From assembly GCF_002776695.1 (NCBI RefSeq), contig NZ_LFJC01000003.1, forward strand, positions 7,905,298-7,969,297: 64,000 bases of DNA, given 5' to 3'. Below the pieces are notes generated by a model. It made no database searches, was not told the DNA's origin, and saw nothing but the letters and a program-made list of their open reading frames with translations. Made by a program: the position numbers and the translations under genes. Positions within the stretch are counted from its first letter, which is position 1. Each line of letters begins with the position of its first letter. Below are positions 41,093 to 49,055 of the stretch, in pieces. This DNA comes from Bradyrhizobium nitroreducens (GTDB lineage: Bacteria; Pseudomonadota; Alphaproteobacteria; Rhizobiales; Xanthobacteraceae).

Positions 41093-42721
41093 ATGGCGCA
41101 GGCCAAGACACTTCCGGTCAAGACACATCAGGCCAAAGCCCAGTTCGGCTATCGCCGCCATCCCGATCAGGACCGCGCCAGCCAAAGCCCGGCCGAGCAT
41201 CCGGTGGTAATTGTCGGCGCCGGCCCGGTCGGGCTGTCGCTCGCGATCGATCTCGCCCAGCGCGGCCAGCGCGTCGTCCTTCTGGATGACGCCGACCGCA
41301 TTGGCGAGGGCTCCCGCGCGATCTGCTTCTCGAAGCGGTCGCTGGAATATTGGGACCGGCTCGGCGTCGGCGACCGCATGGTCGCCAAGGGCGTGGTGTG
41401 GAGCGTCGGCCGGATCTTCCACGGGGAGTCCCTGCTCTACCAGTTCAACCTGCTGCCCGAGGACGGCCACAAGCGGCCCGCCTTCATCAACCTCCAGCAA
41501 TATTACGCCGAGGCCTATCTGGTCGATCGCATCCAGGATCTGCCTGCGGTCGACCTGCGCTGGCGCAACAAGGTGACGGCGCTGGAGCAGCGCAACGATT
41601 GCGTCGCGCTGACGATCGAGACGCCGGACGGCGCCTATCGCCTGCACGCGCAATATGTGATCGCCTGCGACGGCGCGCGCTCCTCGCTGCGGCAGATGGT
41701 CGGGGCGGAGTTTGCCGGCCAGGTGTTCGAGGACCAGTTCCTGATCGCCGACGTCAAGATGACCGCGGAATTCCCGACCGAGCGCTGGTTCTGGTTCGAT
41801 CCGCCGTTCCATGCGGGACGTTCGGCGCTGCTGCACCGGCAGCCGGACGACGTCTGGCGCATCGACCTCCAGCTCAACCGTTACGCTGATCCTGTCGTGG
41901 AGAAGAAGCCGGAAAACGTGCGGCCGCGGATCGCGCGCATGCTCGGTCACGACGAGTTCGAGTTCGAGTGGATCTCGCTCTACAAATTCCAGTGCCGGCG
42001 GATGGATCGCTTCATCCATGGCCGCGTGATCTTTGCCGGCGATTCCGCGCATCAGGTCTCGCCATTCGGGGCGCGCGGTGCCAATTCCGGGCTCGAGGAT
42101 GCCGAAAACCTGTCCTGGAAGCTCGACCGCGTGCTGCGCGGCACTTCGCCCGCGAGCCTGCTGGAGAGCTACCACACCGAGCGCAGCATGGCGGCCGACG
42201 AGAACATCCGCGAATCCACCCGCTCGACCGATTTCATGGCGCCGAACTCGCATCAGGAAGCGCGGCTGCGCAAGGCGGTGCTGTCGCTCGCCAAGGAAAC
42301 CGAGTTCGGCAAGCGCATGGTCAATGGCGGCCGGCTGTCGGTGCCGTGCAGCTATGACTCGCAGCTGTCATCGCGCGATGCAGATTCCTGGCGCGGCGGT
42401 CCGCCTCCCGGCTGCTCCATGCTCGATGCCCCGATTGCCGAGCAGAGCTACTTGACGGATGCCTTCCGCAAGGATGGAACGGACTTCACCCTGCTGTCGT
42501 TCAGCAATGGCGCCGCGCTCGATCCGCCAGATGGCGTCAGGAATATTCGGATCGGCGGGAGCGGATTTGCCGATCCCTCGGGCCTTGTCGCTCAACGTTA
42601 TGATGCCGAGCCCGGCACGGCCTATCTGCTGAGGCCCGACGGCTATGTCGCGGCGCGCTTCCGCCATCCGACGCGCGAAGCCATCGCTGCGGCGCTGTCG
42701 CGCGCACAAGGCCTGAACTGA
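41093..42721 (+). CDS. FAD-dependent aromatic hydroxylase (MhpA/PHBH-type) of the homogentisate cluster
   Basis: 542 residues. Class A flavoprotein monooxygenase motifs are all present: dinucleotide fold VVIVGAGPVGLSLAIDLA (about 38-55), the DG motif VIACDGARSSLR, and the GD motif VIFAGDSAHQVSPFGARGAN followed by GLEDAENLSWKLD. A C-terminal thioredoxin-like half ends the protein. It uses NAD(P)H and O2 to hydroxylate an aromatic acid. Its place in front of hmgA and fahA suggests it feeds homogentisate, for instance from 3- or 4-hydroxyphenylacetate, or processes a related phenol. The substrate is not determinable from sequence. Confidence 0.88.
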   Translation: MAQAKTLPVKTHQAKAQFGYRRHPDQDRASQSPAEHPVVIVGAGPVGLSLAIDLAQRGQRVVLLDDADRIGEGSRAICFSKRSLEYWDRLGVGDRMVAKGVVWSVGRIFHGESLLYQFNLLPEDGHKRPAFINLQQYYAEAYLVDRIQDLPAVDLRWRNKVTALEQRNDCVALTIETPDGAYRLHAQYVIACDGARSSLRQMVGAEFAGQVFEDQFLIADVKMTAEFPTERWFWFDPPFHAGRSALLHRQPDDVWRIDLQLNRYADPVVEKKPENVRPRIARMLGHDEFEFEWISLYKFQCRRMDRFIHGRVIFAGDSAHQVSPFGARGANSGLEDAENLSWKLDRVLRGTSPASLLESYHTERSMAADENIRESTRSTDFMAPNSHQEARLRKAVLSLAKETEFGKRMVNGGRLSVPCSYDSQLSSRDADSWRGGPPPGCSMLDAPIAEQSYLTDAFRKDGTDFTLLSFSNGAALDPPDGVRNIRIGGSGFADPSGLVAQRYDAEPGTAYLLRPDGYVAARFRHPTREAIAAALSRAQGLN

Positions 42722-42759
42722 AGGCCTGAACCAAAAGAAGGCTTGAACCGAGGATTTGC

Positions 42760-42984
42760 ATGCCGTTGTCCACCAGCTCCAATTTCGCACGACCTGACGA
42801 TGCCTTTCGCGCCATCGTCGAAGCGCATCGTGGCCTCACCGAGGAGCAGAGCGCGGATTTCGACGCGGCGCTGGTGCTGATCCTCGCCAACCATATCGGC
42901 GATATCGACGTGCTGCGTGAGGCGATCGGGCTCGCCAGGCGCCGCATGATCGACGGCCAGCAGCAGCAACAGCAACAACAATAA
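42760..42984 (+). CDS. DUF2783-type small protein with polyglutamine tail
   Basis: 74 residues. The short helical domain (FDAALVLILANHIGDIDVLR, EAIGLARRRMIDG) matches the DUF2783 proteins that accompany homogentisate-type flavin hydroxylases. The last eight residues are Gln, encoded by a CAG/CAA run at about 42958-42981 that could vary in length. The spacing of 38 bp to the hydroxylase and 36 bp to the MBL gene, all on one strand, indicates one operon. Function is unknown. Confidence 0.8.
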   Translation: MPLSTSSNFARPDDAFRAIVEAHRGLTEEQSADFDAALVLILANHIGDIDVLREAIGLARRRMIDGQQQQQQQQ

Positions 42985-43020
42985 CCCAACAACCTGAAGC
43001 ACAGCTCAAAGGACGAATCG

Positions 43021-43977
43021 ATGGCGAAGAACTTCGCATCCACCGGCGATCTCGCCGAGAAGAAGATCACCTTCTCCGAGATCGGCACCGATCTCTACGC
43101 CTTCACCGCCGAGGGCGATCCGAACACGGCCGTGATCGTCGGCGACGACGGCTGCCTGGTGTTCGACGCGCAGGCAACGCCCGCGATGGCGAACAAGGTG
43201 ATCGAGCGCGTGCGCGCCGTCACCGACAAGCCGATCAAATATGTCGTGCTGTCGCACTATCATGCGGTGCGCGTGCTCGGGGCCTCCGCCTACAAGGCGC
43301 AAGGCATCGTCGCCTCGCAGGAGACCTATCGGCTGATCGAGGAGCGCGGCAAGCAGGATTGGGATTCCGAATATGGCCGCTTCCCCCGGCTGTTCCAGGA
43401 TGCAGCCAGCATTCCCGGCCTGACCTGGCCGACACTGACCTTCGAAGGCGAGATGTCGATCTATCTGGGAAAACGCGAGGTGCGCCTGATGCAGCTCGGG
43501 GCGGGCCACACCTCCGGCGACATCGTCGCCTGGGTGCCGGATGCGGAAGTGATGTTCTCCGGCGACCTCATCGAATATCACTCGGCCTGCTATTGCGGCG
43601 ATGCGCATTTGCGCGAATGGCCGATGACGCTGACCGAGATCCGCAACTTCAATCCCAAGGCGATCGCGCCGGGGCGCGGCGATGCGCTGAAGGGTACCGC
43701 CACGGTGCGCGAGGCCATTGCGATGACGCGCGACTTCGTCACCTCGCTCTATGGCGCCGCCGAGATTTCGGTCGCCAAGGGGCGCACGCTGAAGGAGACG
43801 ATGGCGGCGACGCGCGAGGTGATGGATCCGAAGTTTTCCAGCTTTGCCATCTACGAGCACTGCCTGCCGTTCAACGTGTCGCGCGCCTATGACGAAGCGT
43901 CCGGGATCGACGACCCCGTGATCTGGACCGACAAGCGCGACCAGGAGATGTGGGCGAATTTGCAAGGAGGAGGATAG
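43021..43977 (+). CDS. MBL-fold hydrolase with incomplete second metal site, homogentisate operon
   Basis: 318 residues, with AAGGA seven bases before the ATG. The N-terminal part (YAFTAEGDPNTAVIVGDDGC) and the metal loop LSHYHAVRVLGA (78-89) place it in the metallo-beta-lactamase fold. The usual H-X-H-X-D-H reads H79-Y-H81-A-V-R, so the Asp and His of the second metal site are Val83 and Arg84. Other ligands persist (GAGHTSGD, FSGDLIEYH). A single-metal hydrolase is likely. It ends two bases before hmgA and is surely co-transcribed; a role in hydrolysing a pathway intermediate or shunt lactone is inference. Confidence 0.85.
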   Translation: MAKNFASTGDLAEKKITFSEIGTDLYAFTAEGDPNTAVIVGDDGCLVFDAQATPAMANKVIERVRAVTDKPIKYVVLSHYHAVRVLGASAYKAQGIVASQETYRLIEERGKQDWDSEYGRFPRLFQDAASIPGLTWPTLTFEGEMSIYLGKREVRLMQLGAGHTSGDIVAWVPDAEVMFSGDLIEYHSACYCGDAHLREWPMTLTEIRNFNPKAIAPGRGDALKGTATVREAIAMTRDFVTSLYGAAEISVAKGRTLKETMAATREVMDPKFSSFAIYEHCLPFNVSRAYDEASGIDDPVIWTDKRDQEMWANLQGGG

Positions 43978-43979
43978 TC

Positions 43980-45326
43980 ATGAACATCAACACCTCGCCC
44001 GACCAGATCGTCCGCAGCTCGGCCCAGGTGACGCCGGGCTACATGTCCGGCTTCGGCAACTCTTTCGAGACCGAGGCGCTGCCCGGCGCGCTGCCGATCG
44101 GGCGCAACTCGCCGCAGCGCTGCGCCTACGGGCTCTATGCCGAGCAATTGTCCGGCTCGCCCTTCACCGCGCCGCGCGGCACCAATGAGCGCTCCTGGCT
44201 CTACCGCATCCGCCCTTCGGTGAAGCACTCCGGCCGCTTCGAGAAGGCCGATGCCGGCCTGTGGCGCTCGGCGCCGTGCCACGAATATGATTTGCCGATC
44301 GCGCAGATGCGCTGGGATCCGACGCCGCTGCCGAAGGATGACGTCACCTTCGTGCAGGGCGTGCAGACCATGACGACGGCGGGTGACGTCAACACCCAAG
44401 CCGGCATGGCCGCGCATGTCTATCTCATCACCAAGTCGATGGTGGACCAGCATTTCTACAATGCCGACGGCGAGCTGATGTTCGTGCTGCAGCAGGGCAA
44501 TCTGCGTCTCGTCACCGAGTTCGGCCGCATCGATGCCGAGCCCGGTGAGATCGTGGTGATCCCGCGCGGCGTCAAGTTCCGCGTCGAGATCCCGAACGAG
44601 CCGGCGCGTGGCTATCTCTGCGAGAATTACGGCGGCGCCTTCACGCTGCCGGAGCGCGGTCCGATCGGCGCCAATTGCCTCGCCAACGCGCGCGACTTCC
44701 TCACGCCCGTCGCGCATTACGAGGACAAGGACACGCCGACCGAGCTGTTCGTGAAATGGGGCGGGTCGCTGTTCAAGACGACCTTGCCGCATTCGCCGAT
44801 CGACGTGGTCGCCTGGCACGGCAATTACGCGCCGTACAAATACGATCTGCGCACCTTCTCGCCTGTCGGCGCGATCGGGTTCGACCATCCCGATCCCTCG
44901 ATCTTCACGGTGCTGACCTCGCCGTCGGAGACCGCGGGTACCGCGAACATCGATTTCGTCATCTTCCCCGAGCGCTGGATGGTGGCCGACAACACCTTCC
45001 GTCCGCCCTGGTACCACATGAACATCATGAGCGAGTTCATGGGCCTGATCTACGGCGTCTACGACGCCAAGCCGCAGGGCTTCGTCCCCGGCGGCATGAG
45101 CCTGCACAATTGCATGCTGCCGCACGGTCCCGATCGCGATGCCTTCGAGCATGCCAGCAACGGCGAATTGAAGCCGGTGAAGCTGACCGGCACCATGGCC
45201 TTCATGTTCGAGACCCGCTACCCGCAGCGCGTTACGGCGCATGCGGCGAACGCATCGACATTGCAGGATGATTACGCGGATTGCTGGAAGGGACTCGAGA
45301 AGCGGTTCGATCCGAACCGGCCGTAA
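43980..45326 (+). CDS. hmgA: Homogentisate 1,2-dioxygenase
   Basis: 448 residues from the ATG at 43980, with AGGAGG upstream. It is recognised by GYMSGFGNSFETEALPGALP near the N-terminus, LYAEQLSGSPFTAPRGTNER, VIPRGVKFRVE and the iron site PPWYHMNIMSEFMGLIYG with its His and Glu. A further ligand region is SLHNCMLPHGPD. The enzyme opens the ring of homogentisate to maleylacetoacetate using Fe(II) and O2 in the cytoplasm. It is the third enzyme-coding gene of the plus-strand operon that starts at 41093. The maleylacetoacetate isomerase normally needed before FahA is not in this window. Confidence 0.97.
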   Translation: MNINTSPDQIVRSSAQVTPGYMSGFGNSFETEALPGALPIGRNSPQRCAYGLYAEQLSGSPFTAPRGTNERSWLYRIRPSVKHSGRFEKADAGLWRSAPCHEYDLPIAQMRWDPTPLPKDDVTFVQGVQTMTTAGDVNTQAGMAAHVYLITKSMVDQHFYNADGELMFVLQQGNLRLVTEFGRIDAEPGEIVVIPRGVKFRVEIPNEPARGYLCENYGGAFTLPERGPIGANCLANARDFLTPVAHYEDKDTPTELFVKWGGSLFKTTLPHSPIDVVAWHGNYAPYKYDLRTFSPVGAIGFDHPDPSIFTVLTSPSETAGTANIDFVIFPERWMVADNTFRPPWYHMNIMSEFMGLIYGVYDAKPQGFVPGGMSLHNCMLPHGPDRDAFEHASNGELKPVKLTGTMAFMFETRYPQRVTAHAANASTLQDDYADCWKGLEKRFDPNRP

Positions 45327-45346
45327 CTCTACGCCACCTACTCCGT

Positions 45347-45432
45347 CGTCATGCCCGGGCTTGTCCCGGGCATCCACGTATTAAAACGTAGAAGCAAGAT
45401 CGTGGATGGCCGGGACAAGCCCGGCCATGACG
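45347..45432. repeat. Palindromic intergenic repeat (CCCGGGCTTGTCCCGGGC type)
   Basis: CGTCATGCCCGGGCTTGTCC and its near-complement GGACAAGCCCGGCCATGACG flank a short AT-rich centre that itself pairs (CATCCACG with CGTGGATG). It separates hmgA from fahA; its end supplies a spurious ATG-initiated extension to fahA. Confidence 0.88.
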
Positions 45433-45453
45433 ATCCCGAGCTCGGAGAACCCC

Positions 45454-46725
45454 GTGCCCCACCCCAACGACCCCAGCCTCCGCTCCTTCATCGACGTCGA
45501 TCCTTCCTCCGACTTCCCGATCCAGAACCTGCCCTACGGCGTGTTCTCCACTGCGTCCAATCCGACGCCTCGCGTTGGCGTGGCAATCGGCGACTACGTG
45601 CTCGATCTCTGGGAGCTTGAGCAAGACTCGCGGCTCGATGTCGGACCGCTTGGTGTGTTCGCGACGCCATCGCTCAATTCTTTCATGGCGCTGGGGCCAA
45701 AGGTCTGGACGAAGACGCGGGCGCGGATCAGCGAGCTCCTGCGCGCCGATCATCCCGAGCTGCGCGACAATGAAGAGCTGCGCAGCCGAGCGCTCGTGCC
45801 GATGCGTGAAGCAAGGCTGCATATGCCGTTCGCCGTCTCCGGCTATACCGATTTCTACTCGTCGAAGGAGCACGCCACCAATGTCGGCGTCATGTTCCGC
45901 GGCAAGGACAATGCGCTGCAGCCGAACTGGCTGCATATGCCGATCGCCTATAACGGCCGCGCCTCCACGGTGGTGGTGTCGGGCACCAAGGTGAAGCGCC
46001 CGCGCGGGCAGCTCAAGCCGCCGAATGTCGAGCTGCCGAGCTTCGGCCCGTGCAAGCGGCTCGATTTCGAGCTGGAGATGGGCGTCGTGATCGGCCAGTC
46101 CTCGCCGATGGGCGGCATGCTCACGGAGAGTCAGGCCGAGGAGATGATCTTCGGCTTCGTGCTCCTCAACGACTGGAGCGCGCGCGACATCCAGCAATGG
46201 GAATATGTGCCGCTCGGCCCGTTCCTGGCCAAGGCGTTTGCGACCTCGATCAGTCCGTGGGTGGTGACGCGCGAGGCGCTGGAGCCGTTCCGCCTGAAGG
46301 GGCCGGAGCAGCAGCCGGTGCCGCTGGACTATCTCAAGCAGACCAAGCCGCAGAACTACGATGTCGAGCTGGACGTGTCCTTGCGCGCGGCCGGGGCCAA
46401 CGCGCCGACCATCATCAGCCGCACCAGTTTCAAATACATGTACTGGTCTTCGGTGCAGCAATTGATGCACCACGCCTCCTCCGGCTGCGCCATGAATGTC
46501 GGCGATCTCCTCGGCAGCGGCACCATCTCCGGGCCGGAGAAGAACCAGCGCGGCAGCCTGCTCGAGATCAGCTGGAACGGTACCGAGCCGGTCGAATTGC
46601 CTGGCGGCGCCAGGCGCTCGTTCCTGGAGGACGGCGACAGTCTCGTCATGCGCGGCTGGTGCCAGGGCAACGGCTATCGCGTCGGCTTCGGCGAGGTCGA
46701 GGGGACGATTCTGGCGGCGGAGTGA
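45454..46725 (+). CDS. fahA: Fumarylacetoacetase
   Basis: 423 residues from the GTG at 45454, which has GGAGA five bases upstream; the ATG at 45406 lies in the repeat and would add repeat-derived residues. It is clearly FahA: SFIDVDPSSDFPIQNLPYGV, the catalytic FYSSKEHATNVGVMFRG, DFELEMGVVIGQS, LLNDWSARDIQQWEYVPLGP and LLGSGTISGPEKNQRGSLLE. It hydrolyses fumarylacetoacetate to fumarate and acetoacetate, the last step of tyrosine degradation. It is on the same strand as hmgA; the repeat in between may modulate read-through. Confidence 0.97.
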   Translation: MPHPNDPSLRSFIDVDPSSDFPIQNLPYGVFSTASNPTPRVGVAIGDYVLDLWELEQDSRLDVGPLGVFATPSLNSFMALGPKVWTKTRARISELLRADHPELRDNEELRSRALVPMREARLHMPFAVSGYTDFYSSKEHATNVGVMFRGKDNALQPNWLHMPIAYNGRASTVVVSGTKVKRPRGQLKPPNVELPSFGPCKRLDFELEMGVVIGQSSPMGGMLTESQAEEMIFGFVLLNDWSARDIQQWEYVPLGPFLAKAFATSISPWVVTREALEPFRLKGPEQQPVPLDYLKQTKPQNYDVELDVSLRAAGANAPTIISRTSFKYMYWSSVQQLMHHASSGCAMNVGDLLGSGTISGPEKNQRGSLLEISWNGTEPVELPGGARRSFLEDGDSLVMRGWCQGNGYRVGFGEVEGTILAAE

Positions 46726-46731
46726 GATCCA

Positions 46732-46830
46732 GTCGTTCCGGGGCGCGCGTAGCGCGAACTATGGTGCGCGCTTGCGCACCAGAGAACCTCGAGATTCCGG
46801 GTTCGATGCTGCGCATCGCCCCGGAATGAC
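46732..46830. repeat. Palindromic intergenic repeat (CCGGAATGAC type), copy 1
   Basis: GTCGTTCCGGGGCGCGCG at the left and CGCCCCGGAATGAC at the right form imperfect arms. Inner parts include GTGCGCGCTTGCGCACC and TCGAGATTCCGGG. It is related to the element at 51202-51301 and lies between the convergent fahA and DUF1272 genes, where it may stop transcription both ways. Confidence 0.8.
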
Positions 46831-46838
46831 CGGCTAAA

Positions 46839-47150
46839 TCACCGCATCTCCGGCGGCACGTCGCGGATCCGCGCGCAATGCGCGGCGACATCCTCCACGC
46901 TGTATTTCAGATGCACCCGCTGGTCGGACGGCGTCTGCTTGCTGGTGCACACGCCCGGCCGCCATTCCCGAGTCGGCCTGATCGGGCGCGGCGCAAAGCC
47001 ACCGCCGCAGTTCGGGCAGACATTGAAGAGCTTTGTCTCGACGCAGTCCGCACAGAACGTGCACTCGTAGGAACATATCCGCGCGTTGGTTGCATCCGGC
47101 AGCAGGTCGCAATCGCAATATTCGCAGTTCGGTCGAAGCTGGAGAGCCAT
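46839..47150 (-). CDS. DUF1272 cysteine-rich protein
   Basis: 103 residues from the ATG at 47148-47150, with GGAGA seven bases upstream. The first 60 residues are a cysteine-rich metal-binding domain: RPNCEYCDCDLLPDA, ARICSYECTFCADCVET and LFNVCPNCGGGF. It has the order and spacing of DUF1272. The remaining 40 residues are a less conserved tail. A zinc-ribbon-like fold is likely; function is unknown. It lies between the convergent fahA and the AsnC-type regulator on its own strand. Confidence 0.85.
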   Translation of the reverse strand: MALQLRPNCEYCDCDLLPDATNARICSYECTFCADCVETKLFNVCPNCGGGFAPRPIRPTREWRPGVCTSKQTPSDQRVHLKYSVEDVAAHCARIRDVPPEMR

Positions 47151-47224
47151 GTTAAATCTCCGCACATGGGGCTGCGATCATCGCAGATCGCGGAGCCAGC
47201 GCGAATGACTTAGTTCCCTCGATT

Positions 47225-47704
47225 TCAGCCGGGCTTGATCTCCTTCAGCGGCAATCGCGAGCTTTCCTTCAACCTGTCCAGCACGATCGAGGAGCGCACA
47301 TGCGCGACGCTCTGGTGCGGCATCAGGACGTCGTTGACGAGGTTGGAGAGGCCCTTGAGATCACGCAGCACGGCCTTCAGCACGTAGTCGGCATCGCCCG
47401 TCAGCGAATAGGCCTCCTGAATCTCGTCGATGCGGTTCACCAGTGCGCGGAAGCGTTTGGAATTGTCAGGCGAATGGGTCGCAAGCCCCACCTGGATGAA
47501 GGCGATCACGCCGAAGCCCAGCGCCTCGCTGGAGAGATCGGCGTGATAGCCCGATATCACCTTCTCTTCCTCCAGCCGCATCCGTCGGCGCGAGCATTGC
47601 GAGGCCGACAGCCCGGCGAGGTCGGCGAGCTCCTGGTTGGTGAGGCGGCCGTCGTCCTGGAGCGCACCCAGAATCTTGAGGTCGAAGGCGTCAACCGAAA
47701 TCAT
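47225..47704 (-). CDS. Lrp/AsnC-family regulator, divergent from hppD
   Basis: 159 residues. The N-terminal HTH (FDLKILGALQDDGRLTNQEL, LAGLSASQCSRRRMRLEEEK) and C-terminal RAM ligand domain (FGVIAFIQVGLATHSPDNSK, AYSLTGDADYVLKAVLRDL) are complete. Lrp-type regulators sense amino acids; divergence from hppD with a 121 bp shared promoter region suggests activation of hppD by tyrosine, phenylalanine or 4-hydroxyphenylpyruvate. This is inference from position. Confidence 0.92.
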   Translation of the reverse strand: MISVDAFDLKILGALQDDGRLTNQELADLAGLSASQCSRRRMRLEEEKVISGYHADLSSEALGFGVIAFIQVGLATHSPDNSKRFRALVNRIDEIQEAYSLTGDADYVLKAVLRDLKGLSNLVNDVLMPHQSVAHVRSSIVLDRLKESSRLPLKEIKPG

Positions 47705-47825
47705 GCGTCATTTGCCCATTTCATGCGCGGATCATGCATAAGATAGCGAAATGCCGGTCCGTTTGCACGCCTCTTGCGCTTCCCATGAAGGATAATTCCT
47801 TCCAGCAACCATTCGGGAGAACACC

Positions 47826-48941
47826 ATGGGACCGTTTCCGCACGATGCACCGCCGGCCACTGTCAGCGCCGACAATCCGATGGGCACCGACGGGTTCGAG
47901 TTCGTGGAATACGCGCATCCCCATCCGGAAGAGCTGCACGCGCTGTTCAAGCTGATGGGCTATGCGCCGGTCGCGCGCCACAGGACCAAGAAGATCACGG
48001 TCTATCGCCAGGGCGACATCAACTATCTCGTCAACGAGGAGCCCGGCACCCATGGCTACGACTTCGTCGCCGCGCACGGCCCCTGTGCGCCGTCGATGGC
48101 ATTCCGCGTCGTCGATGCCAAGGCGGCTTATGACCGCGCGATTTCGCTCGGCGCGGAGCCTGCGGAAGCGTCATCCGCGCAGAAGACGCTCGATGTGCCC
48201 GCGATCGAGGGCATCGGCGGCAGCCTGCTATATTTCGTCGATCGCTACGGGGCCAAAGGCTCGGCCTATGATGCGGAGTACGAATGGCTCGGCGCGCGCG
48301 ATCCCAAGCCTGCCGGCGCCGGCCTGTTCTATCTCGACCATCTCACCCACAACGTCCATCGCGGCCGCATGGATGTCTGGACCGGCTTCTACGAGAGGAT
48401 CTTCAATTTCCGCCAGATCCGCTTCTTCGACATCGAGGGCCGCGCCTCCGGCCTGTTCTCGCGCGCGCTGACCAGCCCCGACGGCAAGATCCGGATTCCG
48501 ATCAACGAGGACGCCGGCGATGCCGGCCAAATCGAGGAATATCTGAAGACCTATCGCGGCGAGGGCATCCAGCACATCGCCTGCGGCTGCCGCGACATCT
48601 ACCGCACCATCGAAGGCCTGCGCGAGGCCGGCCTGCCGTTCATGCCGTCGCCGCCCGACACCTATTTCGAGAAGGTCGACGCGCGGCTGCCCAAGCATGG
48701 GGAGGATCTGGCGAGGCTGCGGAAGAACGGCATCCTGATCGACGGCGAAGGCGTCGTCGAAGGCGGCCAGACCAAGGTGCTGCTGCAGATATTCTCGGCC
48801 AACGCGATCGGTCCGATCTTCTTCGAGTTCATCCAGCGCAAGGGCGACGACGGTTTTGGCGAGGGCAATTTCAAGGCCCTGTTCGAATCGATCGAGGAGG
48901 ATCAGATCCGCCGCGGAGTGTTGAAGGTGGATGCGGCATAG
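47826..48941 (+). CDS. hppD: 4-Hydroxyphenylpyruvate dioxygenase
   Basis: 371 residues with GGGAG seven bases before the ATG. Two VOC-fold halves are present. Iron ligands appear in YLDHLTHNVHRGRMD (first His), EGIQHIACGCRDIY (second His) and FFEFIQRKGDDGFGEGNFKA (Glu and the closing loop). The enzyme turns 4-hydroxyphenylpyruvate into homogentisate with O2, the step before HmgA. It is separate from the hmgA-fahA transcription unit and probably under the AsnC-type regulator upstream. Confidence 0.97.
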   Translation: MGPFPHDAPPATVSADNPMGTDGFEFVEYAHPHPEELHALFKLMGYAPVARHRTKKITVYRQGDINYLVNEEPGTHGYDFVAAHGPCAPSMAFRVVDAKAAYDRAISLGAEPAEASSAQKTLDVPAIEGIGGSLLYFVDRYGAKGSAYDAEYEWLGARDPKPAGAGLFYLDHLTHNVHRGRMDVWTGFYERIFNFRQIRFFDIEGRASGLFSRALTSPDGKIRIPINEDAGDAGQIEEYLKTYRGEGIQHIACGCRDIYRTIEGLREAGLPFMPSPPDTYFEKVDARLPKHGEDLARLRKNGILIDGEGVVEGGQTKVLLQIFSANAIGPIFFEFIQRKGDDGFGEGNFKALFESIEEDQIRRGVLKVDAA

Positions 48942-48977
48942 GTTGTTGCGGTTGCTACGCTCGCGCGCCAAACAGAG

Positions 48978-49029
48978 CTGTCGTCCCGGATCAGCGCTCG
49001 CTACGCTCGCTTGTCCAGGGGGACGACAG
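48978..49029. repeat. Short inverted repeat (CTGTCGTCCC type)
   Basis: CTGTCGTCCC (48978-48987) and its exact reverse complement GGGACGACAG (49020-49029), with the inner near-palindrome GCGCTCGCTACGCTCGC. It lies between the convergent hppD and CoA-transferase genes, and is a terminator-like or dispersed repeat. Confidence 0.75.
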
Positions 49030-49055
49030 CGGAGAGTTACGCGACAGCAGAGGGG

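Noticed and set aside
45406..45453. Upstream ATG start for fahA
   Set aside because: The extra residues (MAGTSPAMT) come from the palindromic repeat; GTG at 45454 has a proper ribosome binding site and matches the family start.
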